Part shown: piece by piece, positions 10,816-22,881 of the stretch | How the letters are laid out: the number at the start of each line of letters is the position of its first letter | Numbering within the stretch: position 1 is the first letter of the stretch | DNA from: Terebella lapidaria | Taxonomy: Eukaryota > Annelida > Polychaeta > Terebellida > Terebellidae | Reading direction: 5' to 3' | DNA length: 64,000 nt | NCBI GenBank assembly: GCA_949152475.1 | Contig: OX424566.1 | Coordinates: forward strand, 13,663,177 to 13,727,176 | Program-made: the position numbers and the translations under genes | The notes under the pieces: model-generated | The model's database searches: none | Seen by the model: the letters and a program-made list of their open reading frames with translations, nothing else | Told to the model about the DNA's origin: nothing

Positions 10816-12756
10816 CGAAAGACTTGTATCGAAAGAGGCCGTTGAAAGCATGATATATTTTTTATTTTATTGGTCCCAATCTATGTACCACGTTTCTGAA
10901 GCGTTGTCATTGGCATTGCGCGTAAATAAAGACCTATTAACTATCAGCAGAGTGTTGAACCCGATCACAAGATTCAAATCATGCACCTTGGAGACGAGAG
11001 CAAACGACGGTGTCAAGTGTCTCACGGTGACGATAAATTGCCTCTACTTGGTTAAGTAGGCCGGCTTGTGATTTATGTTCTGCGTTGTTTGTTGTATATA
11101 CAGTTTAGCTGCATAGTTACTGTGTGTATTGTTACGAGAAACGCTCTCATCAGTTGTTCGCAAAGTTGTACTTGAGAAAGGAAAACAGAAAAAAAAAATA
11201 GGCAAACAATATTTTAAATTGGACGGAAACCATAAATATTGAAATGATTTCAACTAAGCGCAAATAGGACGTGTTATGCATGTAAAATGTACATATGAAG
11301 ATGTATATATTTATCATATGCCAGTGATGATCGTAAGTGTCTGATTAATAACAAAACCACTCCTATCTACCAAAAGTAATTCGCCTATAATATCATACAT
11401 TTCCTAATAACAGAAAAATGCCCGCCGGGCCGCAAATGGCCGCTGCCCGTCATGATGCCGGAACTGCTCTTCGGACATCAGCTATAACTGTTGACGAATA
11501 TATGAGATTTACTAATAAAAAATGTTGTTAAAATTCTCAGATTTGGCATATGGTAAACGGGTTATGCCACAATATGGGTTTTTGTGCCCTTGGTTCAAGT
11601 TCTCCAAACGACCCTCCGCTTGACGTCGGGCCTTTGAAGAACTTGAACCGCGGGCACACAAACCCAAATTGTGGAATAACCCTATAATGATAATAATGAT
11701 AATACCCTATTCATGATTGACACACTGACTTGTATGTTTCAAGGTATTCGCCAGTATTTTTTCCTATAATTTGTGTATAAAAATATTCTATTTTGTATAA
11801 GTGTTTTATTAACAACTTGCATTTGTGGACAGCAAGCAACCGTTGACTACCAAATGAAAGTTTTACATATAATATGGTGAGAAAAGTTGTAAGATCGCAA
11901 AATGCATAGTTACACAGGGGATTGACCCTATAAGCTGTACATTACCGCTACTGATCAAACGCGTGCTAAAATATACAGGATTGATTTCATGAAAATTGAA
12001 AGCGCTGTAATTAATAGCGATAATTGTGAGATATGGTTGTATGCGATAGGACAGACTCAATCTGCTGCAATGGGCGAGCAAAACAAGGACATATTGATGT
12101 CAAGGTTAAAACACATATATGCTGTGAGCATGTTATCATGACCATCGGCCCATTTTTGAGATCACAGTCAGGCAAACACAAGTACCGTGAAATGATTATG
12201 ACCAATTACCAAATTTATTATGATTTATTATTTTTAGATTAAAGATGCAAAAAAATGTCTCTGGTGTCCGAATGTGCATATTGAATAAACCTAACTAGTT
12301 TTACGTTCTAGACATTCATATTCACGCAGTGTAAATCACAGTAATTTACGTGGGCATGAAATCACGGCCAAATATAATTTCCAAGAAATGTTTATAACAG
12401 ATTATCCTGTTAATTATGATTTATTACTTGTACAGGAATGATGCCATTAAATTCGACTCCAGTGTCCGGATATGCATATCAATTAAGTACGTCTAGCTTG
12501 GTGTTGCTCCTGGTTTTGTGTATAATGGAATTGAAAAATAGGATTGAGAAAATGATTATACTAACACTTCGACAAGTAATCCAGGGGGTATCTCGTCTAA
12601 TATTAGTGTTAATAATTAATTCCAAACTTCAGCATCGACAACAGTGTAGATGATATATATTTGGACGTTTGTCATTCCGTGATTAATTTCGTATTCTATT
12701 CGGTGTGCTTTCCACAGATGGTTTGATTTGGTTTTCTTGACCTCAAGAGTGGATAT
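10816..12756. other. Intergenic region between divergent KY-like and PAN/F5-8C genes
   Basis: AT-rich DNA with short chance ORFs. The only clear structure is the 50-bp inverted repeat at 11559-11682. It must hold the promoters of the two divergent genes, but apart from the 10801 element I cannot point to sites. Confidence 0.4.
11559..11682. repeat. Near-perfect 50-bp inverted repeat (hairpin, 24-nt spacer)
   Basis: Arm 1 (11559-11608) starts GGGTTATGCCACAATATGGG and ends GTTCAAGTTCTCCAAA. Arm 2 (11633-11682) is its reverse complement with about six mismatches. The spacer is GC-rich. This could be a short foldback/MITE or, if transcribed, a long hairpin RNA. No target duplication is obvious. 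Confidence 0.8.
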
Positions 12757-15700
12757 ATGGCTTTCTCTGTGCATATGATGTTCCTGGCTTCTCTTGGCTG
12801 CTTATTGCTGGGTAGGTACAATGACAAAACTAGGTGAGTGTGTTTTCCAGCACGCGGGAAAGATCGAGTTTGAACTGGCGGAAGAATACAAGAGAGCACG
12901 AGACCGAAGGTCGAGTGCTTTCTGGTGTTCTTCCGCCAGTTCAAACGAGATCTTTCCCGTGTGCGGCGAAGCCCCCAACTCTCTACATGTCTATGTGCTG
13001 ACTTTTTCATGGAGGTTTCATGCCAACCTATCGACGCCCGTTTTCGCATGTAAACCTTTGTACACCTACTTCAAATGAGTATTTTCTTCGTCCTTGACAT
13101 AAAATCTCTCGATTTGATGGCAAGCTTTGAATATTCCACAGATATATAATGCATAAATCGATGTGTTAGGTTTGAGAAAATTACGCAAAATGGTCAGCTC
13201 GTCTGGAAAACGTCAAAATGGCGGAGCCGATGGAAATTCACGTTCCCAGAATGCAAAGCAAATTTTACCGCAATGACGCGTACTTTGGAACGTACAATTT
13301 TCTGTGCAGCATTTTGTGCATGCATGTACATGTAACCTTGCGTGCGGCCTTCTTTGGCGTAATGAAGTAAACACAACGTTTCGTCTACGGTACCACGACT
13401 ACATTCACCGTAATTGGACATATTTTATCACATGACAAGGTGTTCCATGCTCGGTTGCGAAACCTTTTTATTTTAAACTGGTCTTTCAATTTGCTCAGTA
13501 TGCATGTGTTATCTATATCATGATATCAGATGCAGATATTCCTCATAGTTTCCAATATTTTAAGGATATTTTATTGAGGTTCAATATCATTTTATCAGGC
13601 GTATCTGTTTCATTGAGTTCAAAATAAATGTTTACTCATTAGGAATATGATTGAAGTAGGCCTACGTGTTTCATCATAATATACGGGAATTGGAATTCCC
13701 GTATATTGGATTGGAATCATGTGGGACATGATATGTTTCAATTTCCTTTTTTTTTAAAGGGGGGGGGGTGTAAGATATATTCAGGTCTCGTGGTGCTGAT
13801 GATGTGCTCGAGCTCTAATGTCGTCTCCCGCAGTTAGCTGCATTTTCTTGTTTTTATCACATGCTATGAATTTATGATTCTGGAATATTTGGAAACCCAA
13901 CCCCTGTAAATTAAAGTAAAATTGTACCAAAGATTGCAAGAACTTCTTACAATCTTTGATTGTACTCAAGGACCCTGAGTGGAAGACCTGTAAACATGTG
14001 CGTTGCTAGGAAACAATATAAACAATGCAGATCACCGGGTCGTCAAATACTTTCTATTATGACGTCACGGTGGTTGTACGTTTTCTAAATGGTTTTATGT
14101 TACTAAGGCTGAATCGCGTGATGTTTCATTGTGACGTCATAGAACACTCGTGCTTTAATTGTTCTTTAAAGAAAAACGCATTCAGACAAGTGCATGTGAA
14201 TATGTGAAATGTGAAGCAAAAATGTGAAGAAAAAAATAGTGCAAACATGATGTTTCCGGCAAAGGTTATCACACTGTCGGAAATCACTGTGTGTTCCTAC
14301 TGTTTGTAGTTTAAGATAAATTCATAGCATGTGATAAATATGAGATATATACAAATAGTTGACTGGTACCAGCAATAAAACACACAATATGACAGTAGAC
14401 CAATTCAATCATACAGAAAACATGCAAGACACCAATCGGTAAATCTACACTTATGTATATCGGTGGTAATCGGGAAGCAAAGGAAGATCATCTAAATGTA
14501 ATCACATTTATGAACTATTTGGTCGGGCTTTGTTTCTATTGCAAAATGTTGTCTTTTACGTTTGTCATTGGTATCATCAAAATTTGACTGTATTGGTGGT
14601 AATAGATTGATACTTACATTTATTGATTATCAAACTGTGTTCAATGTATGAATAAGTTTCAATAGTGTATTTTGACTGCATACTCAAAACGAGTTTGGAA
14701 GGACGTACCATGATTCCAGCACTTTCTGTTCTTTGTTACAGGGCAGTATGGGTTTGTCTCCGGTCACGAAGGTATGGTGGTTGTAGATAACACAACGTTT
14801 CTCATGGAAGAGCTGTATTCAATTTCTAACACTCAAATAGAGGTCGGTTTCAGACACATTATGCGACACATGCTTTGATCTTGTCTTGGGCACACCACCT
14901 TCAGGGTGCGATGTGATGTCGGACCCGTATGAGGAGAGGACACACACAGCAAGGACTGCCTCTGACTGTCATTGGACGTGCATCGAGGAGACTGACTTCC
15001 GATGTCAATCCGTCTACTACAGCTCGTCTAGGAACCAGTGTATCCTGTCAGAGAACTTTAGAATGGAGCCTCTTCTGCCATCAGATGACTCCGACTTCAA
15101 GTACTTTGAAAGACCAAGACACTGTGGTTAGTTCTATTTTCCACATCAATTTTCCACATATAATTCTATTAACTAATAGAATTCATGTTCCACCAAATTC
15201 ATGTTCCACCAAAGTATGAGCCGTCCAAAATATGTGTGCAGAGTATCTGAAAGCAAACCAACACCCGCTTGTATTTTGATAGGAGAGATGAACCTGGTTT
15301 CTAGAATCACAGCATGTGATGCAAGCAGTGAGTGGGACAGACGCTACGAGTGTCAGTACGCCTATGATGGGAACTCACATGGCGGAGCGGGGACGGAATG
15401 GGCCACGAAGACCGGAGAGGGGCTCGGCGGGTGGATACAGGTCACATTAGACAAACAGTACATACTGACTGCTGTCCGGATCAAACATCGCTGTCACCGC
15501 TATGGACAGGTGTCATCATGGCAGATCCAGTTACAGTATGGTGTTGAGGTCCAGGTAATATACATCGTCGAGTCATGCAAAGATCAAATAGATACTAGAT
15601 GTCAAGGCCTAAAGATGCCTTGGAGGCATTTCAGTTTAAAAACTTATTTATGACAAGCTGAATCAATAATCCATGAAACAAAATACTGACTCTGCATCTA

Positions 15701-17352
15701 GAGCAATGAATCTGAAAATAACATATGTTTCGTCTGTCACACGCCATTTCCAAGATATCGAAAAGAAAAAAACTGTTGACTCAGCATAACATTTTCAGGT
15801 CCAGGTCAAAGTTCATTCCTAATCCGTTTCGTATTGTTTCTGAGATATTGACGAAAATAAAATATGCCAACTAAGCAAAATAATGTCAAGTCAAGGTCAA
15901 TGTTCATCCCTGATAACCTGAAACATGTTTGTCTGTGGCAGCGAATCTTAAAATAATGTCCGTTATGCTACATGATTCCTGATTCCTGCCTTGTTCCTGA
16001 CGTATCGATGACAAAAGTGGCAATTCAGGAAAAAATATCTAGGTCAAGGTGAAAGTTCATCCCTGACACCCCTGAGACATGTTTGTCCATCTGTTTCCTT
16101 CTATGGCGCATCGCATCCATATATCAACAAAATGAAAACATGCAGACTGAGCAAAAAATCTCAGAACAAGGTCAAAGTTCATCCTTAATATACCCTGAGA
16201 TATGTTTGTTTAGTGTGAAAATTCTGAAGAAGATAACATCTGTTTCACTCCATGACGCACCAGTTGCGAAACGAACGATGCTGACTAAGCAAAAAATTAT
16301 GTTCACAGTCAGAGTTCATCCGTAACATCCCCAAGACATGTTTGTCTAGCACGATGAGTCTGAAAATAATGTCGGTTCTCATCTTCGACTCAATTTTTTC
16401 GAGATATCAAGGAAAAATGCTGACCAAGTGAAACATTTCAGGTCAAGGTTCATTCCTAATACCCATCAGACATGTTTGTCTAGTGTGAGTAGTCTGAAAA
16501 GAATGTCTATTTTGTTCTGCAACACAAGAGTTCCGATACGAACAGTATTAAGTGAAAATTTTCAAGTCACAGTCAAATATTCGTAATACCCCCAAGACAT
16601 ATCTGTCTAGCGTGTTGAGTCTGAAAATAATATCTGTTCCCCTCTACGACAATGGAAATGCTGATCAAGCGAAAAAAAAATTCAGGTCAAAGTTTATCCT
16701 TGATACCCGTCAGACATGTTTGTCAAGTGTGATAAGTCTGAAAAATAACGTATGTTTCGCGCTATGAACCACCAGTTCCGAAATAAAAAATTTTGACTAG
16801 GCGAAAGTTTTCAGGTCAAGTTCAAAATTCATTCTTAATGCCCATCAGACATGTTTATTTGGGTCGACAAGTCACCCAATGAAAATAATATCCATTCCAC
16901 TGCATAATGCACTGGTAATGAAATATCAATGAAACATATCGACCAAGCAAAAAATTTCAGGTCATCAAAACATTTCTGCCGAAATGTAATAATAAATGTA
17001 ATGTGTTTTTTGCCAATATCATCTATTATTTTGGTATATACTGTGACATTCAGGCCAAAAACACAAGTTTGTCATCATTGGAACAAATTCATCAAGCGAC
17101 GATATTGTAAAATGCGAGTGAGGTATTGGTTTGAAGCTAGTGCTGAATTTTCACATACGTTTTTAGGTGTCTAGACCATGTGGAGGCACGAACTCTTGGA
17201 CCGACTGTTCCGGAGAGAGCAATGATTGGTTCCTTATCGAGCTACCGGTGAACATCCACAGTAACTACGTCAGACTGATCGTGACGGGGGTCTGTGCCAC
17301 CAGCAGATATGCTCAGGGGATCCGTGAGCTAGAGATCATCGGCTATCCTTAG
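12757..17352 (+). CDS. Secreted PAN/apple plus F5/8C-type (galactose-binding-like) protein, copy 1 (5 exons, 254 aa)
   Basis: Exons: 12757-12811, 14742-14771, 14905-15126, 15283-15554, 17167-17352. Junctions are GT-AG and phases fit (1,1,1,0). Exon 1 encodes a signal peptide (MAFSVHMMFLASLGCLLLG). Exon 3 is a PAN/apple-like module, residues 30-102, with Cys at both ends and FRCQSVYYSSSRNQC in the middle. Exons 4-5, residues about 104-254, form an F5/8C/discoidin-like domain (AYDGN, GGWIQVTLDKQY, VRIKHRC, SSWQIQLQYG, ending IRELEIIGYP). The protein is small, Cys-rich and secreted, and is likely a carbohydrate- or surface-binding lectin-like protein; the ligand is unknown. Exon 1 was chosen because it is the only nearby hydrophobic Met exon with a matching phase-1 donor. 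Exons 2-5 are duplicated about 5 kb downstream. Confidence 0.8.
12847..12964. repeat. Foldback hairpin element in intron 1 of copy 1
   Basis: The left arm (CACGCGGGAAAGATCGAGTT onward, 12847-12889) is the inverse of the right arm (ending GATCTTTCCCGTGTG, 12926-12964). The centre also folds (AGCACGAGACC ... GGTCGAGTGCT). Half of the same element, with a complete right arm ending CTGGAAAACACAC, is at 19105-19200. In this copy the right arm is interrupted by the 0.9-kb element that follows. Confidence 0.75.
12965..13853 (+). mobile_element. 0.9-kb dispersed element, solo copy (empty site for the 50317-52970 insertion)
   Basis: From the GCGAAGCCCCCAACTCTCTA block to TTAGCTGCATTTTCTTG, this segment is highly similar to 49756-53306 once a 2.65-kb insertion there is removed. 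It interrupts the foldback hairpin of intron 1 and is missing from the tandem copy at 19200, which shows it moved in (or was lost there). No intact ORF is present. I did not find clear terminal repeats or a target duplication. Confidence 0.7.
15780..16975 (+). repeat. About 130-bp intronic tandem repeats (intron 4, copy 1)
   Basis: The landmark GACATGTTTGTCTAGTGTGA recurs at about 15926, 16078, 16201, 16336, 16469, 16597, 16716 and 16849 (steps 119-152 bp). Each unit also holds AGTCTGAAAATAATGTC, a GCTGACTAAGCGAAAA-like stretch and AGGTCAAAGTTCATCC. Small ORFs at 16083-16325 and 16552-16767 lie wholly inside this array and are not genes. Confidence 0.85.
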
Positions 17353-17441
17353 CTTAGTCCCTAGAGTATACATGGGCCATGATGGGGCAGGTATGGCCAG
17401 GTACCTATTGGCATTCGTTCTAGGCTTCTTGTATATTTCAT

Positions 17442-17447
17442 AATAAA
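17442..17447 (+). terminator. Polyadenylation signal AATAAA, copy 1
   Basis: The hexamer lies 90 bp past the stop codon of the secreted-protein gene and is preserved in copy 2 (22454-22459). Confidence 0.6.
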
Positions 17448-17869
17448 TTTTGTTCAGCATCCAATTCGTATGGCGTTTTATTTACACCTGATTTCGAGTA
17501 ATGTTTCTAACTGAGAATATATATCGAGCTACTAGTAATATTTTCGATGGACATTTCAATGGTTTTGGCACCCAGCACCAAATCCCAAGTTCGAATGAGC
17601 CATTATTATGGTATTCCCTTTCTTATCCACTCATGGTTGAATGATATTTCGGTCGATCCGTGTTCATACAGGATCCTTGAGAGGTTGCAGTAGAAGAGTA
17701 CTGTGTTCAATCAATTTATTTTGATGTTACATTGAGGAAGTTATCAGTATAGCTGAGGCACACTTGCAGCAGTTTCGACCTTTAAGGTAATTGGAATTCC
17801 TGATGAGTGCCACGTGTAGGGCATGAACTGATCTCCTGGTGGAACACCTGATCCCCCATCTGAACAGAG

Positions 17870-19084
17870 GTTCATGATTTTCGGTCACCGGACATTACTG
17901 GTCCGTTGTCATTGGTCGTCTTCATCGTCCGTTTTCTTCTTCAAATGTTACAATCGACTTTTAATGAAATTTTGCACAAAAATATCCAAAAATATTTCAA
18001 AAGAGGTGTCTTTTAGTTCTTTTATTTTTGCGGGATTTTTTTCTGTACAGCAGCCGTCTTCGAGCAGCCGTGTTTTTGGACGGCAATTTCCTCAAAACTG
18101 TTCAGACATTTTTGAGATTTTCGTTTCAATACATGCCAATCGGGGCCCTTGACATTGAACATGGAGCGCCCTGAAGCCCTTAAAATGCCCATAATTTAGA
18201 CTCAAAAGGCCCAAAAGTATCAGATCAGATTTGAGACTTCCGTTTCAGAACATGCTAATTGGGAGCCTTGACATTGGGTATAAAGATGGAGTGCCTTGAA
18301 TCGATTGTAAGTCCCAACTGTCCCAATCTGATCAGTTTTGATAATGTATTATGTATTGAGCTTACGCTAAGATCAATAACAATATGTACATTGTATGAAA
18401 ATGGAATGCCTTGATTTGATAAAAAAAAAGGGCCAAATCAAGGCCAAAAATTCAGTTTTTGACTGCTTTCCGAAAACTCTGATCAGTTTTGCTCAGTATG
18501 TAATCTCAAGGTCACAGTGACCTGAAATGTTTCAGTTGGCCTCTACAGACAAAATGCTTGTAGGTATACCATATGTTTGTGTAATGACTACATATCAAGT
18601 CACATACGTCTTTTGGCGACCTTCAAGTTGACCCTAGATGACCATGAAGGCCAAATCTCAAAGTCACGTCCGACATGAAATGTGTAAATTTGCCTATACA
18701 AATGAAGTGCTTGATCACAGAACTGATGTTCGTATTATGAGCACATAGGAAGTCATACATGGTACAACTAATGTGACGTTGCAATTGACCTCAGCAGACA
18801 TTGACTGCTAAATCTCACCTCTGACATGAATTGTATAAATTGCCTCTGGGGCTAAAACACTTGCACATACAGCTTAGGATTGTGTTTTAAACATATATAG
18901 GAAGCTATATTTGCCACCCCTAATGGTGACGTCGAGTGCGTAAATGTGTGACGTGAAATGTGTAAATTGACCTCTGAGGCTTAAGCGCTTGCACCTAGAG
19001 GTTAGGATTCTGTCATAAGCTTTTGAAAAGTCATATCAATTTGGCGCAACTTTTGTCACCTGCAAACTTTAAAACCAAAATTGT
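17870..19084 (+). repeat. Composite dispersed repeat with AGGTCA-type units downstream of copy 1
   Basis: It begins with a TTTTCGGTCACCGGACATTA block and a GCAGCCGTCTTCGAGCAGCC segment. From about 18490 it holds roughly 180-bp units containing AAGGTCACGTCCGACATG and GTGTAAATTGACCTCTG. It ends in CCAAAATTGTCTGGTAG, the truncated form of an element end seen complete at 24109, 32918 and, inverted, 63186. The ORF at 17874-18152 is within the repeat. Confidence 0.7.
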
Positions 19085-19773
19085 CTGGTAGTCTACACAC
19101 ACATAGTCACCAAGAGAGTACGAGACCGAAGGTCGAGTGCTTTCTGATGTTCTTCCGCCAGTTCAAACGAGATTTTCCCGTGTGCTGGAAAACACACGAA
19201 ACAGGTTTTGTTTTTATCACATGCTATGAATTTATGATTCTGAAATATTTGAAAACCCAACCCCTGTAAATTAAAGTGAAATTGTACCAAAGATTGCAAG
19301 AACTGCTTACAATTTTTGATTGTACTCAAGGACCCCTTCTACTGATGAGTAGAAGACCCGTAAACATTGCGTTGCTAGGAAACAATATAAACACTGCAGA
19401 TCACCGGGTCGTCAAGTACTTTGTATTATGACGTCATAGTGGTTGTACGTTTTCTGCATGGTTATATGTTACTAAGGCTGAATCGCGTGAAGTTACATTG
19501 TCACGTCATAGAACACTCGTGCTTTCATTGTTGTTTCACATTAAGAAAAGTGCATGTGAATTATGTGAAATGTGAAGCAAAAATGTGAAGAAAAAATAAT
19601 GCAAACATGATGTTTCCGGCAAACGTTACATGTATCACACTGTTGGAAATCACTGTGTGTTCCTACAGTTTGTAGTTTAAGATAAATTCATAGCATGTGA
19701 TAAAAGCTTTGAAACCACGTTTTCGAGCTTGGAAACCATGCACGATTCTAGCACCCTCTATGTCTTGTTACAG

Positions 19774-22364
19774 GGCAATATGGGTTTGTCTCCGGTCACG
19801 AAGGTATGGTGGTTGTAGATAACACAACGTTTCTCATGGAAGAGCTGTATTCAATTTCTAACACTCAAATAGAGGTCGGTTTCAGACACGTTATGCAATA
19901 CATGCTTTGATCTTGTCTTGGGCACACCACCTTCAGGGTGCGATGGGATGTCGGACCCATATGAGGAGAGGACACACACAGCAAGGACTGCCTCTGACTG
20001 TCATTGGACGTGCATCGATGAGACTAACTTCCGATGTCAGTCCGTCTACTACAGCTCGTCTAGGAACCAGTGTATCCTGTCAGAGAACTTTAGAATGGAG
20101 CCTCTTCTGCCATCAGATGACTCCGACTTCAAGTACTTTGAAAGACCGAGACACTATGATTAGTTCTATTTTCTATTAACTATAGATGTAGGTGTCAGGA
20201 GAGAATCCATGTACCACCAAATTATGACCCGTCCAAAATGCAGAGTATCTGACAACAAACTAACACCCGCTTGTATTTCAATAGGAAAGATGAACCTGGT
20301 TTCTAGAATCACAGCATGTGATGCAAGCAGTGAGTGGGACAGACGCTACGAGTGTCAGTACGCCTATGATGGGAACTCACATGGTGGAGCGGGGACAGAA
20401 TGGGGCATGAAGGCCGGGGAGGGACTTGGTGGCTGGATACAGGTCACATTAGACAAGCAGTACATGCTGACTGCTGTCCGGATCAAACATCGCTGTCACC
20501 GCTATGCACAGGTGTCATCATGGCAGATCCAGTTACAGTATGGTGTGGAGGTCCAGGTAATATACATCGTCGAGTCGTGCAAAGATCAAATAGATACTAG
20601 ATGTCAAGGCCTAAAGATGCCTTGGAGGCATTTCAGTTTAAAAACTTATTTATGACAAGCTGAATCAATAATCCATGAAACAAAATACTGACTCTGCATC
20701 TAGAGCAATGAATCTGAAAATAACATATGTTTCGTCTGTCACACGCCACTTCCAAGATATCGAAAAGAAAAAAAATGTTGACTCAGCATAACATTTTCAG
20801 GTCCAGGTCAAAGTTCCTTCCTAATCCGTTTCGTATTGTTTCTGAGATATTGACGAAAATAAAATATGCCAACTAAGCAAAATAATGTCAAGTCAAGGTC
20901 AATGTTCATCCCTGATAACCTGAAACATGTTTGTCTGTGGCAGCGAATCTTAAAATAATGTCCGTTATGCTATATGATTCCTGATTCCTGCCTTGTTCCT
21001 GACGTATCGATGACAAAAGTGGCATTTCCGGAAAAAATATCTAGGTCAAGGTGAAAGTTCATCCCTGACACCCCTGAGACATGTTTGTCCAGCTGTTTCC
21101 TTTTATCGCGCATCGCATCCATATTTCAACAAAATGAAAACATGCAGACTGAGCAAAAAATCTCAGAACAAGGTCAAAGTTCATCCTTAATATACCCTGA
21201 GATATGTTTGTTTAGTGTGAAAATTCTGAAGAAGATAACATCTGTTTCACTCCATGACGCACCAGTTGCGAAACGAACGATGCTGACTAAGCAAAAAATT
21301 ATGTTCACAGTCAGATTTCATCCGTAACATCCCCAAGACATGTTTGTCTAGCACGATGAGTCTGAAAATAATGTCGGTTCCCATCTTCGACACAATTTTT
21401 TCGAGATATCAAGGAAAAATGCTGACCAAGTGAAACATTTCAGGTCAAGGTTCATTCCTAATACCCATCAGACATGTTTGTCTAGTGTGAGTGGTCTGAA
21501 AAGAATGTCTATTTTGTTCTGCAACACAAGAGTTCCGATACGAACAGTATTAAGTGAAAATTTTCAAGTCACAGTCAAATATTCGTAATACCCCCAAGAC
21601 ATGTCTGTCTAGCGCGTTGAGTCTGAAAATAATATCTGTTCCCCTCTACGACAATGGAAATGCTGATCACGCGAAAAAAAAATTCAGGTCAAAGTTTATC
21701 CTTGATACCCGTCAGACATGTTTGTCAAGTGTGATAAGTCTGAAAAATAATGTATGTTTCGCGCTATGAACCACCAGTTCCGAAATAAAGAATTTTGACT
21801 AGGCGAAAATTTTCAGGTCAAGTTCAAAATTCATTCTTAATGCCCATCAGACATGTTTATTTGGGTCGACAAGTCACCCAATGAAAATATTGTCCATTCC
21901 ACTGCATAATGCACTGGTAATGAAATATCAATGAAACATCTCGACCAAGCAAAAAATTTCAGGTCATCAAAACATTTCTGCCGAAATGTAATAACTATAC
22001 TACCAATGTGTTTTTTGCCAATATCATCTATTATTTTGGTATATATAGCCTACTGTGACATTCAGGCCAAAAATACAAGTTTGTCATCATTGGAACAAAA
22101 TCATCAAGCGACGATGTTTTAATATGCAGGTAAGGTATTGGTTTGAAGCTAGTGCTGAATTTTCACATACGTTTTTAGGTGTCTAGACCATGTGGAGGCA
22201 CAAACTCTTGGACCGACTGTTCCGGAGAGAGCAATGACTGGTTCCTTATCGAGCTACCGGTGAACATCCACAGTAACTACGTCAGACTGATCGTGACGGG
22301 GGTCTGTGCCACCAGCAGATATGCTCAGGGGATCCGTGAGCTAGAGATCATCGGCTATCCTTAG
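19774..22364 (+). pseudogene. Copy 2 of the PAN/F5-8C gene: exons 2-5 only, one donor lost
   Basis: Exon equivalents are 19774-19803, 19937-20158, 20285-20556 and 22179-22364. The last exon encodes the same 61 residues as copy 1. At the end of the PAN exon, copy 1 reads CACTGTG then GTTAGT, whereas this copy reads CACTATG then ATTAGT. The same short stretch therefore loses the closing Cys of the PAN module (Cys to Tyr) and the GT donor (GT to AT, 20159-20160). No signal-peptide exon precedes it. Other changes are conservative (for example WATKTGEG to WGMKAGEG). It is either a decaying duplicate or a source of alternative exons reached from exon 1 of copy 1. Confidence 0.7.
20785..21975 (+). 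repeat. About 130-bp intronic tandem repeats, copy 2
   Basis: This is the duplicate of the array at 15780-16975, at an offset of about 5002 bp with scattered substitutions. It holds no independent coding sequence. Confidence 0.85.
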
Positions 22365-22453
22365 CTTAGTCCCTAGAGTATACATGGGCCATGATGGGGC
22401 ATGTATGGCCAGGTACCTATTGGCATTCGTTCTAGGCTTCTTGTATATTTCAT

Positions 22454-22459
22454 AATAAA
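22454..22459 (+). terminator. Polyadenylation signal AATAAA, copy 2
   Basis: Same position relative to the stop codon as in copy 1. Confidence 0.5.
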
Positions 22460-22881
22460 TTTTGTTCAGCATCCAATTCGTATGGCGTTTTATTTACACC
22501 TGATTTCGAGTAATGTTTCTAACTGAGAATATATATCGAGCTACTAGTAATATTTTCGATGGACATTTCAATGGTTTTGGCACCCAGCACCAAATCCCAA
22601 GTTCGAATGAGCCATTATTATGGTATTCCCTTTCTTATCCACTCATGGTTGAATGATATTTCGGTCGATCCGTGTTCATACAGGATCCTTGAGAGGTTGC
22701 AGTAGAAGAGTACCGTGTCCAATCAATTTATTTTGATGTTACATTGAGGAAGTTATCAGTATAGCTGAGGCACACTTGCAGCAGTTTCGACCTTTAAGGT
22801 AATTGGAATTCCTGATGAGTGCCACGTGTGGAGTATGAACTGATCTCCTGGTGGAACACCTGATCCCCCATCTGAACAGAG

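Larger units (their letters stand above)
12889..19084 (+). repeat. Tandem segmental duplication, copy 1
   Basis: This segment is nearly identical to 19105-24118 (offset +5002 to +5012 across most of it), introns included. It contains exons 2-5 of the secreted-protein gene and the downstream repeats. Copy 1 has two extra pieces absent from copy 2: the 0.9-kb element at 12965-13853 and about 350 bp at 14339-14690. Confidence 0.9.

Noticed and set aside
16083..16767. Small ORFs repeated at 21085-21769
   Set aside because: They lie inside the intronic tandem array and are duplicated only because the segment is duplicated.
17874..18152. 92-codon ORF conserved at 22886-23164
   Set aside because: It is part of a dispersed repeat within the segmental duplication, not a conserved gene.
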